Positions 19,001 through 25,609 of a stretch of DNA of 64,000 bases are shown here, one piece after another. The DNA lies in NCBI RefSeq assembly GCF_014595945.1, contig NZ_JABXWU010000001.1, positions 806,001 to 870,000 of the forward strand, in the 5' to 3' direction. The notes under the pieces were generated by a model. The model ran no database searches. It was not told the origin of the DNA and was given only the letters and a program-made list of their open reading frames with translations. Both the position numbers and the translations under genes were made by a program. Positions within the stretch are counted from its first letter, which is position 1. Every line of letters begins with the position of its first letter. This DNA comes from Alkalibacillus aidingensis. Lineage in GTDB: Bacteria > Bacillota > Bacilli > Bacillales > Alkalibacillaceae.

Positions 19001-19691
19001 CCCAAATTTGAGGTGATGATGGTGGTAAGTCAGCATACCAATCATAGAAACTAAGCATCTCGCCACCAATTAGATTAATAAATCTAGCACCAGAAGCATA
19101 ACTGATCATCGACATTGCAGGAATAGGCGTAAATCCAGCAATACGGTCTGGGCCATAATTTTTAATTGTGTAAATTAGCTGGGCTGAGATAAGTTCTAAA
19201 GCATCCTCCCACTTAACTCGAACGTGCCCACCTTTACCTCTTGCTTTCTTATATAGATTTGCCTTCTCTTCATCTTCTACAATGCTCGCCCATGCATCAA
19301 TAGGACTCTCATAATTAGCACGTGCTTCTTTCCATAAACGCCACAATTTACCACGCATATATGGGTACTTAACACGTAATGGACTATACTCATACCAAGA
19401 AAATGATGCACCACGAGGACATCCTCTCGGTTCAAATTCAGGCATATCCGGACCACATGACGGATAATCAATTTGTTGATTCTCCCAAGTGATAATGCCG
19501 TTTTTCACAAAAACTTTCCAACTACATGATCCTGTGCAGTTAACCCCATGAGTTGTACGGACAACTTTATCGTGGGACCAACGCTGACGATACATATTTT
19601 CCCAATCACGGTTTTTCTCCTCTAACAAAGACCAATTGCCGGAATAACGCTCAACTGGTTTGAAATAACGCAAGCCAAATTTCTCTTTCAT
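16017..19691 (-). CDS. narG: Respiratory nitrate reductase alpha subunit (Mo-bisMGD)
   Basis: 1224-residue catalytic subunit reducing nitrate to nitrite at the cytoplasmic face. The FS0 cluster ligands are His48, Cys52, Cys56 and Cys91 (HGVNCTGSCSWK, then RGCPRG), matching E. coli NarG offset by one. No Tat signal is present, consistent with the inward-facing NarG type. Molybdopterin-dinucleotide binding segments include MWGSNVPLTRTPDAHF and the C-terminal TGRQHFYIDHE region. The ATG follows AAAGGTGG. First gene of narGHJI-nreABC, with overlapping junctions throughout; the upstream region carries NreC-type boxes. Confidence 0.98.
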   Translation of the reverse strand: MKEKFGLRYFKPVERYSGNWSLLEEKNRDWENMYRQRWSHDKVVRTTHGVNCTGSCSWKVFVKNGIITWENQQIDYPSCGPDMPEFEPRGCPRGASFSWYEYSPLRVKYPYMRGKLWRLWKEARANYESPIDAWASIVEDEEKANLYKKARGKGGHVRVKWEDALELISAQLIYTIKNYGPDRIAGFTPIPAMSMISYASGARFINLIGGEMLSFYDWYADLPPSSPQIWGEQTDVPESSDWYNSGYVIMWGSNVPLTRTPDAHFMTEVRYKGAKVVSVAPDYAENVKFADNWLAPNPGTDAAVAQAMTHVILNEFYEQRKEPLFVNYAKQYTDMPFLIMLDDEGDQLKAGRFLRASDLGQSSENADWKPVIFDEAADEIIVPNGTMGQRWEEEKDWNLILENEDGSRVEPAMSVEGHDSKMHEIVFPYFDNQGNGTFKRMIPAKKVQLADGTTKLVTTVYDLMISQYGVPKFGNDLEAKGYDDADSHYTPAWQEAITGVKASVVTQVGQEFAQNAIDTDGRSMIIMGAGINHWFNSDTIYRSILNLVILTASQGKNGGGWAHYVGQEKCRPIEGWSTIAFAKDWQGPPRLQNATSFFYFATDQWKYEEMGTDSLKSPTGGDLRYQHPADYNVLAARLGWLPSYPQFNKNSLSLVDEAKKAGNDQQQDVINHIVNQLKNGEMNFAVEDPDAEENFPKSMFVWRSNLISSSAKGQEYFMKHLLGTSDGLMSSPNDVDKPDEIVWREDVEGKLDLLVALDFRMTATPMYADIVLPAATWYEKTDLSSTDMHPFVHPFNPAIDPLWESKSDWDIYRSLANKFSKMAEDHLPGTYHDVVTSPLGHDSPSEIAQPNGLVKDWKKNEIDPIPGKTMPSLSIVERDYTDIYNKFITLGPKLKDGKIGAHGVNFPVGEEYEQLKRINGTYEDETVKNGLPKLYSARQAVNAVLHVSSATNGEVAQKAWKQQEKDTGMELADISSDRAGEKITFDQITAQPREVIPTPVFSGSNKGDKRYSPFTTNIERHVPFRTLTGRQHFYIDHEIFMQFGESLPIYKPTLPPMVFGPRDKKVVGGDDTLVLRYLTPHGKWNIHSTYQDNLHMLTLFRGGPNVWISDVDAKAHGIEDNDWIEVYNRNGVVTARAVVSHRMPEGTMFMYHAQDKHINVPGSELTGQRGGSHNAPTRIHVKPTQMVGGYAQLSYGFNYYGPIGNQRDVYVAVRKMKEVDWLEN

Positions 19692-19708
19692 TTGCTTTCC
19701 ACCTTTCG

Positions 19709-19728
19709 ATTCCTAACGTACTAGGAAT
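19709..19728. promoter_or_regulatory. Palindrome in the narG leader
   Basis: ATTCCTA-ACGTAC-TAGGAAT, a perfect 7-bp inverted repeat with a 6-bp spacer, located 18-37 bp before the narG start and just upstream of its ribosome-binding site. It could be an operator or an RNA hairpin in the leader; its role is unknown. Confidence 0.5.
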
Positions 19729-19786
19729 ACTAAATCATTCAACTTAGCATACATACATTATGAAGAAATCTACTATTTGCATGTAT

Positions 19787-19800
19787 TAGGGAATTACCTA
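19787..19800. promoter_or_regulatory. Candidate NreC box 1 upstream of narG
   Basis: TAGGGAATTACCTA differs by one base from the staphylococcal NreC consensus TAGGG-N4-CCCTA. It lies 96-109 bp before the narG start codon. A second half-conserved copy is 21 bp further upstream, i.e. on the same face of the helix. Confidence 0.6.
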
Positions 19801-19807
19801 TTATCAT

Positions 19808-19821
19808 TAGAAATTCCCCTA
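19808..19821. promoter_or_regulatory. Candidate NreC box 2 upstream of narG
   Basis: TAGAAATTCCCCTA matches TAGGG-N4-CCCTA with two mismatches, both in one half. It begins exactly 21 bp after box 1, so two regulator dimers could bind side by side in phase. Confidence 0.45.
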
Positions 19822-19827
19822 TAATAA

Positions 19828-19855
19828 AAAAACTTGGTCAGCTGACCAAGTTTTT
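19828..19855. terminator. Bidirectional terminator between modC and narG
   Basis: Perfect palindrome with arms AAAAACTTGGTCAG and CTGACCAAGTTTTT; T runs follow on both strands. It would end the modABC transcript about 370 bp after the modC stop, leaving the repeat array within the transcribed 3' region, and it insulates the narG promoter. Confidence 0.85.
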
Positions 19856-19970
19856 CTTAATTCACCGAAATATTACGGATGTGGATGATTTTTTTCGAGA
19901 GGTTTAATACGTATACAAAAGTTGGGGATTTATACTAAATTAGCCTTTTGCGAGTAGTGACGGTGAGATT

Positions 19971-20162
19971 ATTGATGGATCAGTGGTATGATTAATGAAT
20001 GAAGCTTTTATTGATGAATAGCTCAATTTATTACTGAATACGTTATTTTATTAATGAATCATCTCTCATATTTGATGAATACGCAAAAATAATTGCTGAA
20101 TATGAGCTATTATAGATGAATCGCCAACATTAATTGGTGAATCACCCCTTTTATGACGGAAT
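19971..20162. repeat. Ten-copy degenerate array, 20-21 bp period
   Basis: A 10-nt core of consensus ATT(A/G)ATGAAT recurs at 19971, 19991, 20010, 20030, 20050, 20071, 20092, 20112, 20133 and 20153. Intervals are 19-21 bp, averaging just over 20. Sequence between the cores is not conserved. No open reading frame spans it. It fills much of the 533-bp gap between modC and narG and lies before the modC terminator. A similar-period array with another core is at 43463-43597. Confidence 0.8.
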
Positions 20163-20224
20163 CGGTTTCTAATCACTATTAACCTTCACACTTGATGGAA
20201 GATTTTTTATTATCTAAATAACCA

Positions 20225-20869
20225 TTACTCCTCATTAGATGAATCAAAAGTTACTGTACCTTTGTTAATTCTAATCAGTCTTTCGGAGGTTCTCTCAGCT
20301 TCTTCCATGCTATGAGTAACCATCACAAACGGAATCTCCCATTCCATTTGAAGCTCCATTAATAGATTTTGTCCCTTTAATCGATTTTCGTCATCTAATG
20401 ATGAAAAAGGTTCATCCAATAAAAGGACATCAGGCTTAACTGCTAAAGCTCGAACTAAATTAACACGTTGCTTCTCCCCACCGGAAATTTGATGTGGGTA
20501 TTGCTCCAGTAGTTGAGCAACCTGCAAATGATTTAATAACCTATCAATATGAGGGTCTTTAAGTTGATGGTTATGGTTAAACAAAATATTTTCTTGCACC
20601 GTTAAATGTGGTAACAGTCCATTCTCTTGAAATATATAACCGACATTGCGTTTGCGGATCGGTAACTGGATCCGTTTCTTGTAGTGAAAAAAAACTTGAT
20701 TATCTAAAATGATCTCTCCATCATCTGGGGAAGTCATTCCAGCTATACAGTTTAATAAAGTTGATTTTCCTGCACCTGAGTGACCAACTATAGTAGTAAT
20801 TTCACGACCAAACTCAAGGTCAACAGCTAACTCAAATGTTTCTAATTGCTTTCTTAAATTAACAATCAT
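20225..20869 (-). CDS. modC: Molybdate ABC transporter ATP-binding protein
   Basis: 214-residue ATPase with Walker A GHSGAGKST, Q-loop FQENGLLPHLT, signature ISGGEKQRVNLVRAL, Walker B VLLLDEPFSSLD and switch histidine MVTHSMEEAE. It lacks the C-terminal TOBE/molybdate-binding domain of E. coli ModC, so it is a short version of about the ABC domain alone. The start ATG at 20869 is 23 bp after the modB stop; a longer frame from 20905 would overlap modB. Powers uptake of molybdate for the Moco genes in this block. Confidence 0.88.
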   Translation of the reverse strand: MIVNLRKQLETFELAVDLEFGREITTIVGHSGAGKSTLLNCIAGMTSPDDGEIILDNQVFFHYKKRIQLPIRKRNVGYIFQENGLLPHLTVQENILFNHNHQLKDPHIDRLLNHLQVAQLLEQYPHQISGGEKQRVNLVRALAVKPDVLLLDEPFSSLDDENRLKGQNLLMELQMEWEIPFVMVTHSMEEAERTSERLIRINKGTVTFDSSNEE

Positions 20870-20892
20870 ATTCCTACCCCTATACCCAATAA

Positions 20893-21570
20893 TTATTGAA
20901 GCCACTTCGATGTCTTACGATTGTTTAAATACAGCAACCAATAAACAATCATTAGTCCGAATGAAAATAAGACAACAACCCATATAATAGCTTGCTCCAT
21001 TTGCCCACTTTCAACAGCAAAGTATATCGCAATTGGTAAAGTATCTGTTTCTCCAGGAATATATCCCGCTATCATTAGTGTCGCACCAAACTCACCAATG
21101 GCTCGTGAAAAAGTAAGAATCACTCCTGCTAATAGACCTGGCCATGCTAAAGGAATCGTGATATCTTTAAATACTTTCCACTCTGATGCTCCCATCGTCC
21201 GGCCAATATTTTGCCACCTTGAATCGACTTTTTGAAAAGCAGCTTTGGCACTTTGGTACATCAATGGAAATGAAACGACAACCGAAGCTATAACAGCCCC
21301 TAACCAAGAGAAATAAACATGAATACCAAATAAATTCTCTAACAAAATTCCAAAAGGCCCATTTCTTCCAAACAAAAAAACTAACGCAAAGCCGATCACT
21401 GTTGGTGGAAGAACCATTGGAACTAATATTAAAGATTCAATAAAATGTTTTCCTTTAAACTCTTTTTTATCTAATAAAGCGGCAAGGGCTACCGCTGAAA
21501 TGACGACGATTAAAGTTGCAACGATGCCTACTTTTAGTGACAAATATAATGGTGAAGACGAATCAAACAT
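20893..21570 (-). CDS. modB: Molybdate ABC transporter permease
   Basis: 225-residue inner-membrane permease with about five to six helices and the EAA-like cytoplasmic loop GASEWKVFKDITIPLAWPGLLAG. The conserved early segment LPPTVIGFALVFLFGRNGPFG is typical of ModB. It lies between modA and modC on the same strand with short gaps. Start at the ATG at 21570, with AGGGGTAAAG upstream. Confidence 0.93.
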   Translation of the reverse strand: MFDSSSPLYLSLKVGIVATLIVVISAVALAALLDKKEFKGKHFIESLILVPMVLPPTVIGFALVFLFGRNGPFGILLENLFGIHVYFSWLGAVIASVVVSFPLMYQSAKAAFQKVDSRWQNIGRTMGASEWKVFKDITIPLAWPGLLAGVILTFSRAIGEFGATLMIAGYIPGETDTLPIAIYFAVESGQMEQAIIWVVVLFSFGLMIVYWLLYLNNRKTSKWLQ

Positions 21571-21596
21571 GATCTTTACCCCTCGATCTATTCTTG

Positions 21597-22343
21597 TTAA
21601 CGACTAATAAAACCATAATCTTGAAACAACTCCTGCCATTTTTCTGACAAAAGATGTTCAAAAATCACTTGATTTTCTATTTTATCATCTCTATCTTGAT
21701 TAATCCCCATTTGATAAGAAATATAATAATCTGTACTTATATAATCTAACTGCCTCATCCTAGGATCAGACCCATAAACAACCCCAGCTTGTGCTTGTTT
21801 ATTATTCACATAATTAAACACTTGCTGAGCATCTTTACCATACACAGAATTCTCATTAAATAAATCCCACATATCTATGTTTGATAGATAATCATAAGTG
21901 TATTTACCTAATGGGACACTATTGGGTTCGCCAAGTGCTATAAAATCAATCTCCCCTTGTTGAAGTTCTTCGGCTAAATGTTTCAGGTCAGCTATATCGT
22001 TGTTTGAAATGAACACAAGGTCATTATAGATTAAGGGCTCTAAGTATCGCTCACTTATATAACCTTTATTGACTAGTTCATCCATATCCCACTCACTGGC
22101 CGAGACGAACAAATCAAATTCCTGTCCTCTAAGGATATGTGTTTTCAACTGTGTAGATGAGCCGTATAAGATTTTAATATCTATGTTAGTATCTTCTTCA
22201 ATTTCAGTTTTTACGTCCTCTAAAATTAAATGGAGACTTGATGCAGCCAAAATCGTGACTTGATTAGTTTGTGAAGGGGTTGTATTTTGACTACATCCAC
22301 TGATTAGAAGAACGAAGATCATCATAAAAATGATATTTTTCAT
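21597..22343 (-). CDS. modA: Molybdate-binding lipoprotein
   Basis: 248-residue solute-binding protein with a lipoprotein signal: MKNIIFMMIFVLLISGCSQN, lipobox LISGC with the acylated Cys at residue 17. The mature part begins with TILAASSLHLILEDV, the serine-containing ligand loop of ModA, and continues with FDLFVSASEWDMDEL. Predicted to sit on the outer face of the membrane and feed ModBC. It follows ric on the same strand; a hairpin lies between them. Confidence 0.92.
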   Translation of the reverse strand: MKNIIFMMIFVLLISGCSQNTTPSQTNQVTILAASSLHLILEDVKTEIEEDTNIDIKILYGSSTQLKTHILRGQEFDLFVSASEWDMDELVNKGYISERYLEPLIYNDLVFISNNDIADLKHLAEELQQGEIDFIALGEPNSVPLGKYTYDYLSNIDMWDLFNENSVYGKDAQQVFNYVNNKQAQAGVVYGSDPRMRQLDYISTDYYISYQMGINQDRDDKIENQVIFEHLLSEKWQELFQDYGFISR

Positions 22344-22367
22344 TTAGATTACCTCGAGTCAATATTC

Positions 22368-22398
22368 ATGCCACTTCTAAGCTAAATAGAAGTGGCAT
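22368..22398 (-). promoter_or_regulatory. Intercistronic hairpin between ric and modA
   Basis: Perfect 12-bp arms ATGCCACTTCTA (22368-22379) and TAGAAGTGGCAT (22387-22398) with a 7-nt loop. Neither strand has a T run after it, so it is not a standard intrinsic terminator. It may attenuate, protect or process the ric-modABC message. Confidence 0.55.
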
Positions 22399-22405
22399 AC
22401 TAGTA

Positions 22406-23104
22406 TTAAAATTCACTTTTTACTTTATCAAAGAGAACGTTATTTTCTAAGTGTATATGATCAAAGGTATCCTTTTCAATATCTGCAAGACGTTTATAAA
22501 TAAGTTGGTATGTTCCACATGCGCTTGCTGGTGGCGTGAAGTTATCCGTTGCCTCTCTTAATTCTGTGAGTAATTCACTGGTTTTCTCATGTGCTTTTTC
22601 AATCGTTTTAAATTGTGACTGTAATCTTTCAAACGCCTCAATACTTGGTTGACTTATAAACTCTTTAATACTCGGGAATAATTGTTCATCTTCAATAGCT
22701 GTATGTTCTAATAGCTGACTGCTTAACTCCTCATAAATTTTAGCAATCTCAATTAAATGAGGTTGCTTGGGTCCATGAACCTTAGAGACACGCTTAATAT
22801 ATGGCGCTAATGCTGGTAATTCATCTTTCAAATATCGATGATGTTTTAACTGAATATAGTTAATCAATAATTCCTCATCCATCGATTTGGGCTTCATTTC
22901 ATTATATTGTTTGCTAAATTGTTGAATGTCTTCTAGTTGACTAATAACTCCTTTAACGTCTAATCCTCTTTTTTCACAAGCATCTTTAAGTGGAACTTTA
23001 CCCCTACAGCAAAAATCAATTTTATGTTTCCTAAATAAATCACTTGTTTTCGGAAGATCACTAACGATATCAGAAACAATGGACCTCTCTGTAATTGTTT
23101 GCAT
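22406..23104 (-). CDS. ric: Di-iron FeS-cluster repair protein (ScdA/YtfE/Ric)
   Basis: 232-residue protein with two parts. The N-terminal ScdA_N domain (residues 1-60) has KHKIDFCCRGKVPLKDAC with the twin cysteines. The C-terminal hemerythrin-like domain has HHRYLKDEL, LLEHTAIEDEQLFP and DHIHLENNVLF, supplying the di-iron ligands. Members repair nitrosylated or oxidised iron-sulfur clusters and release NO. The frame reaches 23230, but the ATG at 23104 has GGAGGG and yields the normal length. A GGGG-N4-CCCT box sits about 60-70 bp upstream. Confidence 0.93.
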   Translation of the reverse strand: MQTITERSIVSDIVSDLPKTSDLFRKHKIDFCCRGKVPLKDACEKRGLDVKGVISQLEDIQQFSKQYNEMKPKSMDEELLINYIQLKHHRYLKDELPALAPYIKRVSKVHGPKQPHLIEIAKIYEELSSQLLEHTAIEDEQLFPSIKEFISQPSIEAFERLQSQFKTIEKAHEKTSELLTELREATDNFTPPASACGTYQLIYKRLADIEKDTFDHIHLENNVLFDKVKSEF

Positions 23105-23162
23105 TTGAATCCCTCCAAGATTTGTTGCTTTAATTATCTTACTTTTAGAATTCAAATGTAAT

Positions 23163-23176
23163 TGGGGAACTCCCTC
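23163..23176. promoter_or_regulatory. Candidate NreC box upstream of ric
   Basis: TGGGGAACTCCCTC contains GGG-N4-CCC in the NreC consensus spacing and lies 59-72 bp before the chosen ric start. Confidence 0.45.
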
Positions 23177-23245
23177 TATTATTTGAAGAGATTCATCTAC
23201 GAATCTGTCAAAAATAAGTTGATTAGTCATTTAAAGCTTAATTTT

Positions 23246-23259
23246 AAGGGAATTCCCCC
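23246..23259. promoter_or_regulatory. Candidate NreC box upstream of hemerythrin gene
   Basis: AAGGGAATTCCCCC carries a perfectly symmetric GGGAATTCCC core (GGG-N4-CCC) 62-75 bp before the hemerythrin start at 23321. It is in the divergent region shared with ric. Confidence 0.45.
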
Positions 23260-23320
23260 ATTCAATTAAAAAAATCATATGCTAATCTTTAAATTGATAA
23301 CCTTAAAGGAGGAATATGTT

Positions 23321-23746
23321 ATGTCAGGACCATCATTAAAACAGCTTCATGCTCACCACGCCATTCATGAAGGTGGTAGAGCAGGCGCAGTTCAGAAAAT
23401 AGAATATTTAAAGGAAGTATCAAAAACAGGAGACTTAGAAAAGATTAATCAATCTGTAGAAGATCTTATCTACTATTGGGAGAATCGTATCTTAACTCAT
23501 GCAGATTCAGAAGAAGAAGAAAACGGGTTTTATCAAGAGGTACTACAACAAAAACCTGAATTAAAAGAAGAAGTGATCGCATTAACACGCGACCACGACA
23601 TCTTAAGGATTATCATTAAAAAGATTAAAGACAAAATGAAAGAAGAGGGATTCTCAGATGATATCATCTTTCATTTTGAATCTTTAATCATAGTCAATGA
23701 AATTCATAGCCGTGATGAAGAAAAACTATTACTGCAAGATGATTAA
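23321..23746 (+). CDS. Hemerythrin-like protein
   Basis: 141-residue helical protein with histidine and acidic residues in hemerythrin-like arrangement: LHAHHAIHEGG at the N-terminus, ILTHADSEEEENGFYQ, LTRDHDILRIII and VNEIHSRDEEKLLLQ at the end. Likely binds a di-iron site. The ATG at 23321 has AAAGGAGG seven bases upstream, so the 14-residue upstream extension is rejected. It is transcribed divergently from ric and overlaps the radical SAM gene by four bases at its end. Role in O2 or NO handling is inferred from context. Confidence 0.75.
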   Translation: MSGPSLKQLHAHHAIHEGGRAGAVQKIEYLKEVSKTGDLEKINQSVEDLIYYWENRILTHADSEEEENGFYQEVLQQKPELKEEVIALTRDHDILRIIIKKIKDKMKEEGFSDDIIFHFESLIIVNEIHSRDEEKLLLQDD

Positions 23747-24864
23747 GATGACTTCTTGCGTTTTCTCATCGCTTTTGGAATATATACGCAATATGGTTCG
23801 CTTTCCATATAATCACCTGTTGCGTGATAGGCACGAGATCTCGAACCACCACAAATATGGCGGAATTCACAAACACCACATTTACCTTTGTATGAATCAG
23901 GGTCTCTTAATTGTTTGAAGACTTCTGATTCCCGGTAAATCTCTGATAACGGTGTCTGACGAATGTTACCGGCTTTGACTGGTAAGAGACCACTTGGGTA
24001 AACATCACCTATATGAGAAATGAATAAGAAACCATTTCCATCATTTACTCCTTTAGGTGCTCTGCCAAGTCCGTCTACCTGATCAAGGTTACCAGACATT
24101 AATGAGTCTTGGTAATCTATGATATCTGGTCGCTGTTTGTTTTCACGCATTTTTTGCTGAATAACAACTCTTCGGTAGTGCTGAGCGGCAGTTGTCTTGA
24201 TGTCGAATGGAACTTCCTTAGACTTTTGATAAAGCCATCTAAGTACTTTTTCGTGTTCAGCTGGTGAAATCATATCCGATTCTTTACCACGTCCGGTTGG
24301 AACAAGGAAGAATACACTCCATAAGACACATTCTAACTCTTCCATTAGTTGGGCCATTTCTTCTAAATAATCAACATTATACTTGGAAATAACGGTGTTA
24401 ATTTGCAGAGGCATCTCAAGAGACTTTAAGTGCTCAATTGACTTTAGCGTTAAATCAAAGGAACCTTCAGTACCACGGAAGTAATCATGAACCTCTTTGT
24501 TATGACCATCAATGCTAAAGGCCCATCTTGATAAACCAATGTCTTTAGCTTTTTGCATGACATCTTTAGTTACATTTGGTGTTGCTGAAGGCGTCATAGA
24601 TACTCTAACACCTTTTTCAATTGCATAAGATGCGATATCAAAGACATCATCTCGTTCTAGTGGATCGCCACCGGTAAATACAAGGATTGGATAGTCCATT
24701 TTGACAATCTCATCAACAATCCCTTTACCTTCTTCAAAAGAAATTTCAAGTGGATGTCTATGATGTTGGGCTTCAGCACGACAATGTAAACATTTTAACT
24801 GACAAGCTCTAGTTAATTCCCATATAACGATAAAGGGATTCTTATGATAGTCTCGATTGAACAT
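23743..24864 (-). CDS. Radical SAM/SPASM protein (AhbD/NirJ-like; resembles TIGR04053 group)
   Basis: 373-residue radical SAM enzyme. The SAM-binding cluster is CQLKCLHC (C-x3-C-x2-C) in ELTRACQLKCLHCRAEAQ, followed by VFTGGDPLERDD. The C-terminal SPASM-type cysteines are CGVCEFRHICGGSRSRAY and a later ESEPYCVYIP. This layout is shared with the haem-pathway enzymes AhbD and NirJ and with peptide-modifying enzymes; no precursor peptide is visible next to it. The ATG at 24864 has GGAG eight bases upstream; the GTG at 24873 lies inside the RBS. Divergent from the Crp/Fnr regulator. A role in anaerobic haem supply is plausible but unproven. Confidence 0.8.
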   Translation of the reverse strand: MFNRDYHKNPFIVIWELTRACQLKCLHCRAEAQHHRHPLEISFEEGKGIVDEIVKMDYPILVFTGGDPLERDDVFDIASYAIEKGVRVSMTPSATPNVTKDVMQKAKDIGLSRWAFSIDGHNKEVHDYFRGTEGSFDLTLKSIEHLKSLEMPLQINTVISKYNVDYLEEMAQLMEELECVLWSVFFLVPTGRGKESDMISPAEHEKVLRWLYQKSKEVPFDIKTTAAQHYRRVVIQQKMRENKQRPDIIDYQDSLMSGNLDQVDGLGRAPKGVNDGNGFLFISHIGDVYPSGLLPVKAGNIRQTPLSEIYRESEVFKQLRDPDSYKGKCGVCEFRHICGGSRSRAYHATGDYMESEPYCVYIPKAMRKRKKSS

Positions 24865-24922
24865 GTTAATCACTCCATTGAGTTTTTTAGTACTAAATAT
24901 TCCTTATAAGTAGGTGACTATA

Positions 24923-25609
24923 ATGAAACAACATATTGATTTATTAAAAAGCTTTACGATTTTTAAAGATTTAAATGATGATGAAATCCAATCCATTCTT
25001 TCCTTTTCACATATAAGAAAATTTAAGAAGAATGATCACATCTTTATGCAAGGCGATGTTATTTCTCATGTATACTTTATGATTAGTGGACAGGTAAAAA
25101 TCTATCGTACTGGCTATAGCGGGAATGAACAAATTGTTAATTTTTTAAAGAGAGGTAATATGTTCCCACACCAAGGTTTTTTCCGAAAAGATAATTACCC
25201 TGCCCACGCACAGGCATCTGGCGATGTTGAATTGATTTGTATCCCAATTATGGAATTTGAATCATTTCTATACCAACGCCCGGAAATTTGTATTCGTCTT
25301 CTTAGTGTTCTAGGCGACTTAATTGTAGACTTACAAAACCGATTAGAATCCAAAATGGTTGATACAGCCTATGAACAAGTTATCAAGGCGATCTTAAGGA
25401 TTGGTGAAGCTAATGGTAAAAAAGAAGGTGACTATACGGTTCTTACCGTCAAGATCACTAATCAGGAATTAGCTAACATCATCGGTTCAAGTCGTGAAAC
25501 GGTCAGTCGTTCATTGACTAAATTGAAAAAGAACAACTTACTTCATATGAATAAAAATGGATTTTTATATTATGAATTTGATGTTTTACACGAACAAATC
25601 CTCTATTAA
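24923..25609 (+). CDS. Crp/Fnr-family regulator without FeS cysteines (DNR/NnrR-like)
   Basis: 228-residue regulator: cyclic-nucleotide-fold sensor (residues 10-120), dimer helix, and winged HTH with recognition helix IIGSSRETVSRSLTKL; the E-x2-S-R set contacts TGA-type half-sites in this family. It lacks the N- or C-terminal cysteine cluster of E. coli or Bacillus Fnr; the only cysteines are isolated (LICIP, EICIR). This fits a DNR/NnrR-type sensor, which uses haem to detect NO, or another ligand. The ATG at 24923 follows AGGTGA; a GTG at 24914 is less likely. Probable targets are the palindromes at 29283 and 30792. Confidence 0.85.
   Translation: MKQHIDLLKSFTIFKDLNDDEIQSILSFSHIRKFKKNDHIFMQGDVISHVYFMISGQVKIYRTGYSGNEQIVNFLKRGNMFPHQGFFRKDNYPAHAQASGDVELICIPIMEFESFLYQRPEICIRLLSVLGDLIVDLQNRLESKMVDTAYEQVIKAILRIGEANGKKEGDYTVLTVKITNQELANIIGSSRETVSRSLTKLKKNNLLHMNKNGFLYYEFDVLHEQILY

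Noticed and set aside
19971-20162. CRISPR array
   Set aside because: The repeated core is only about 10 nt, degenerate, with 10-11 nt between copies; no cas genes are present. The same applies to 43463-43597.
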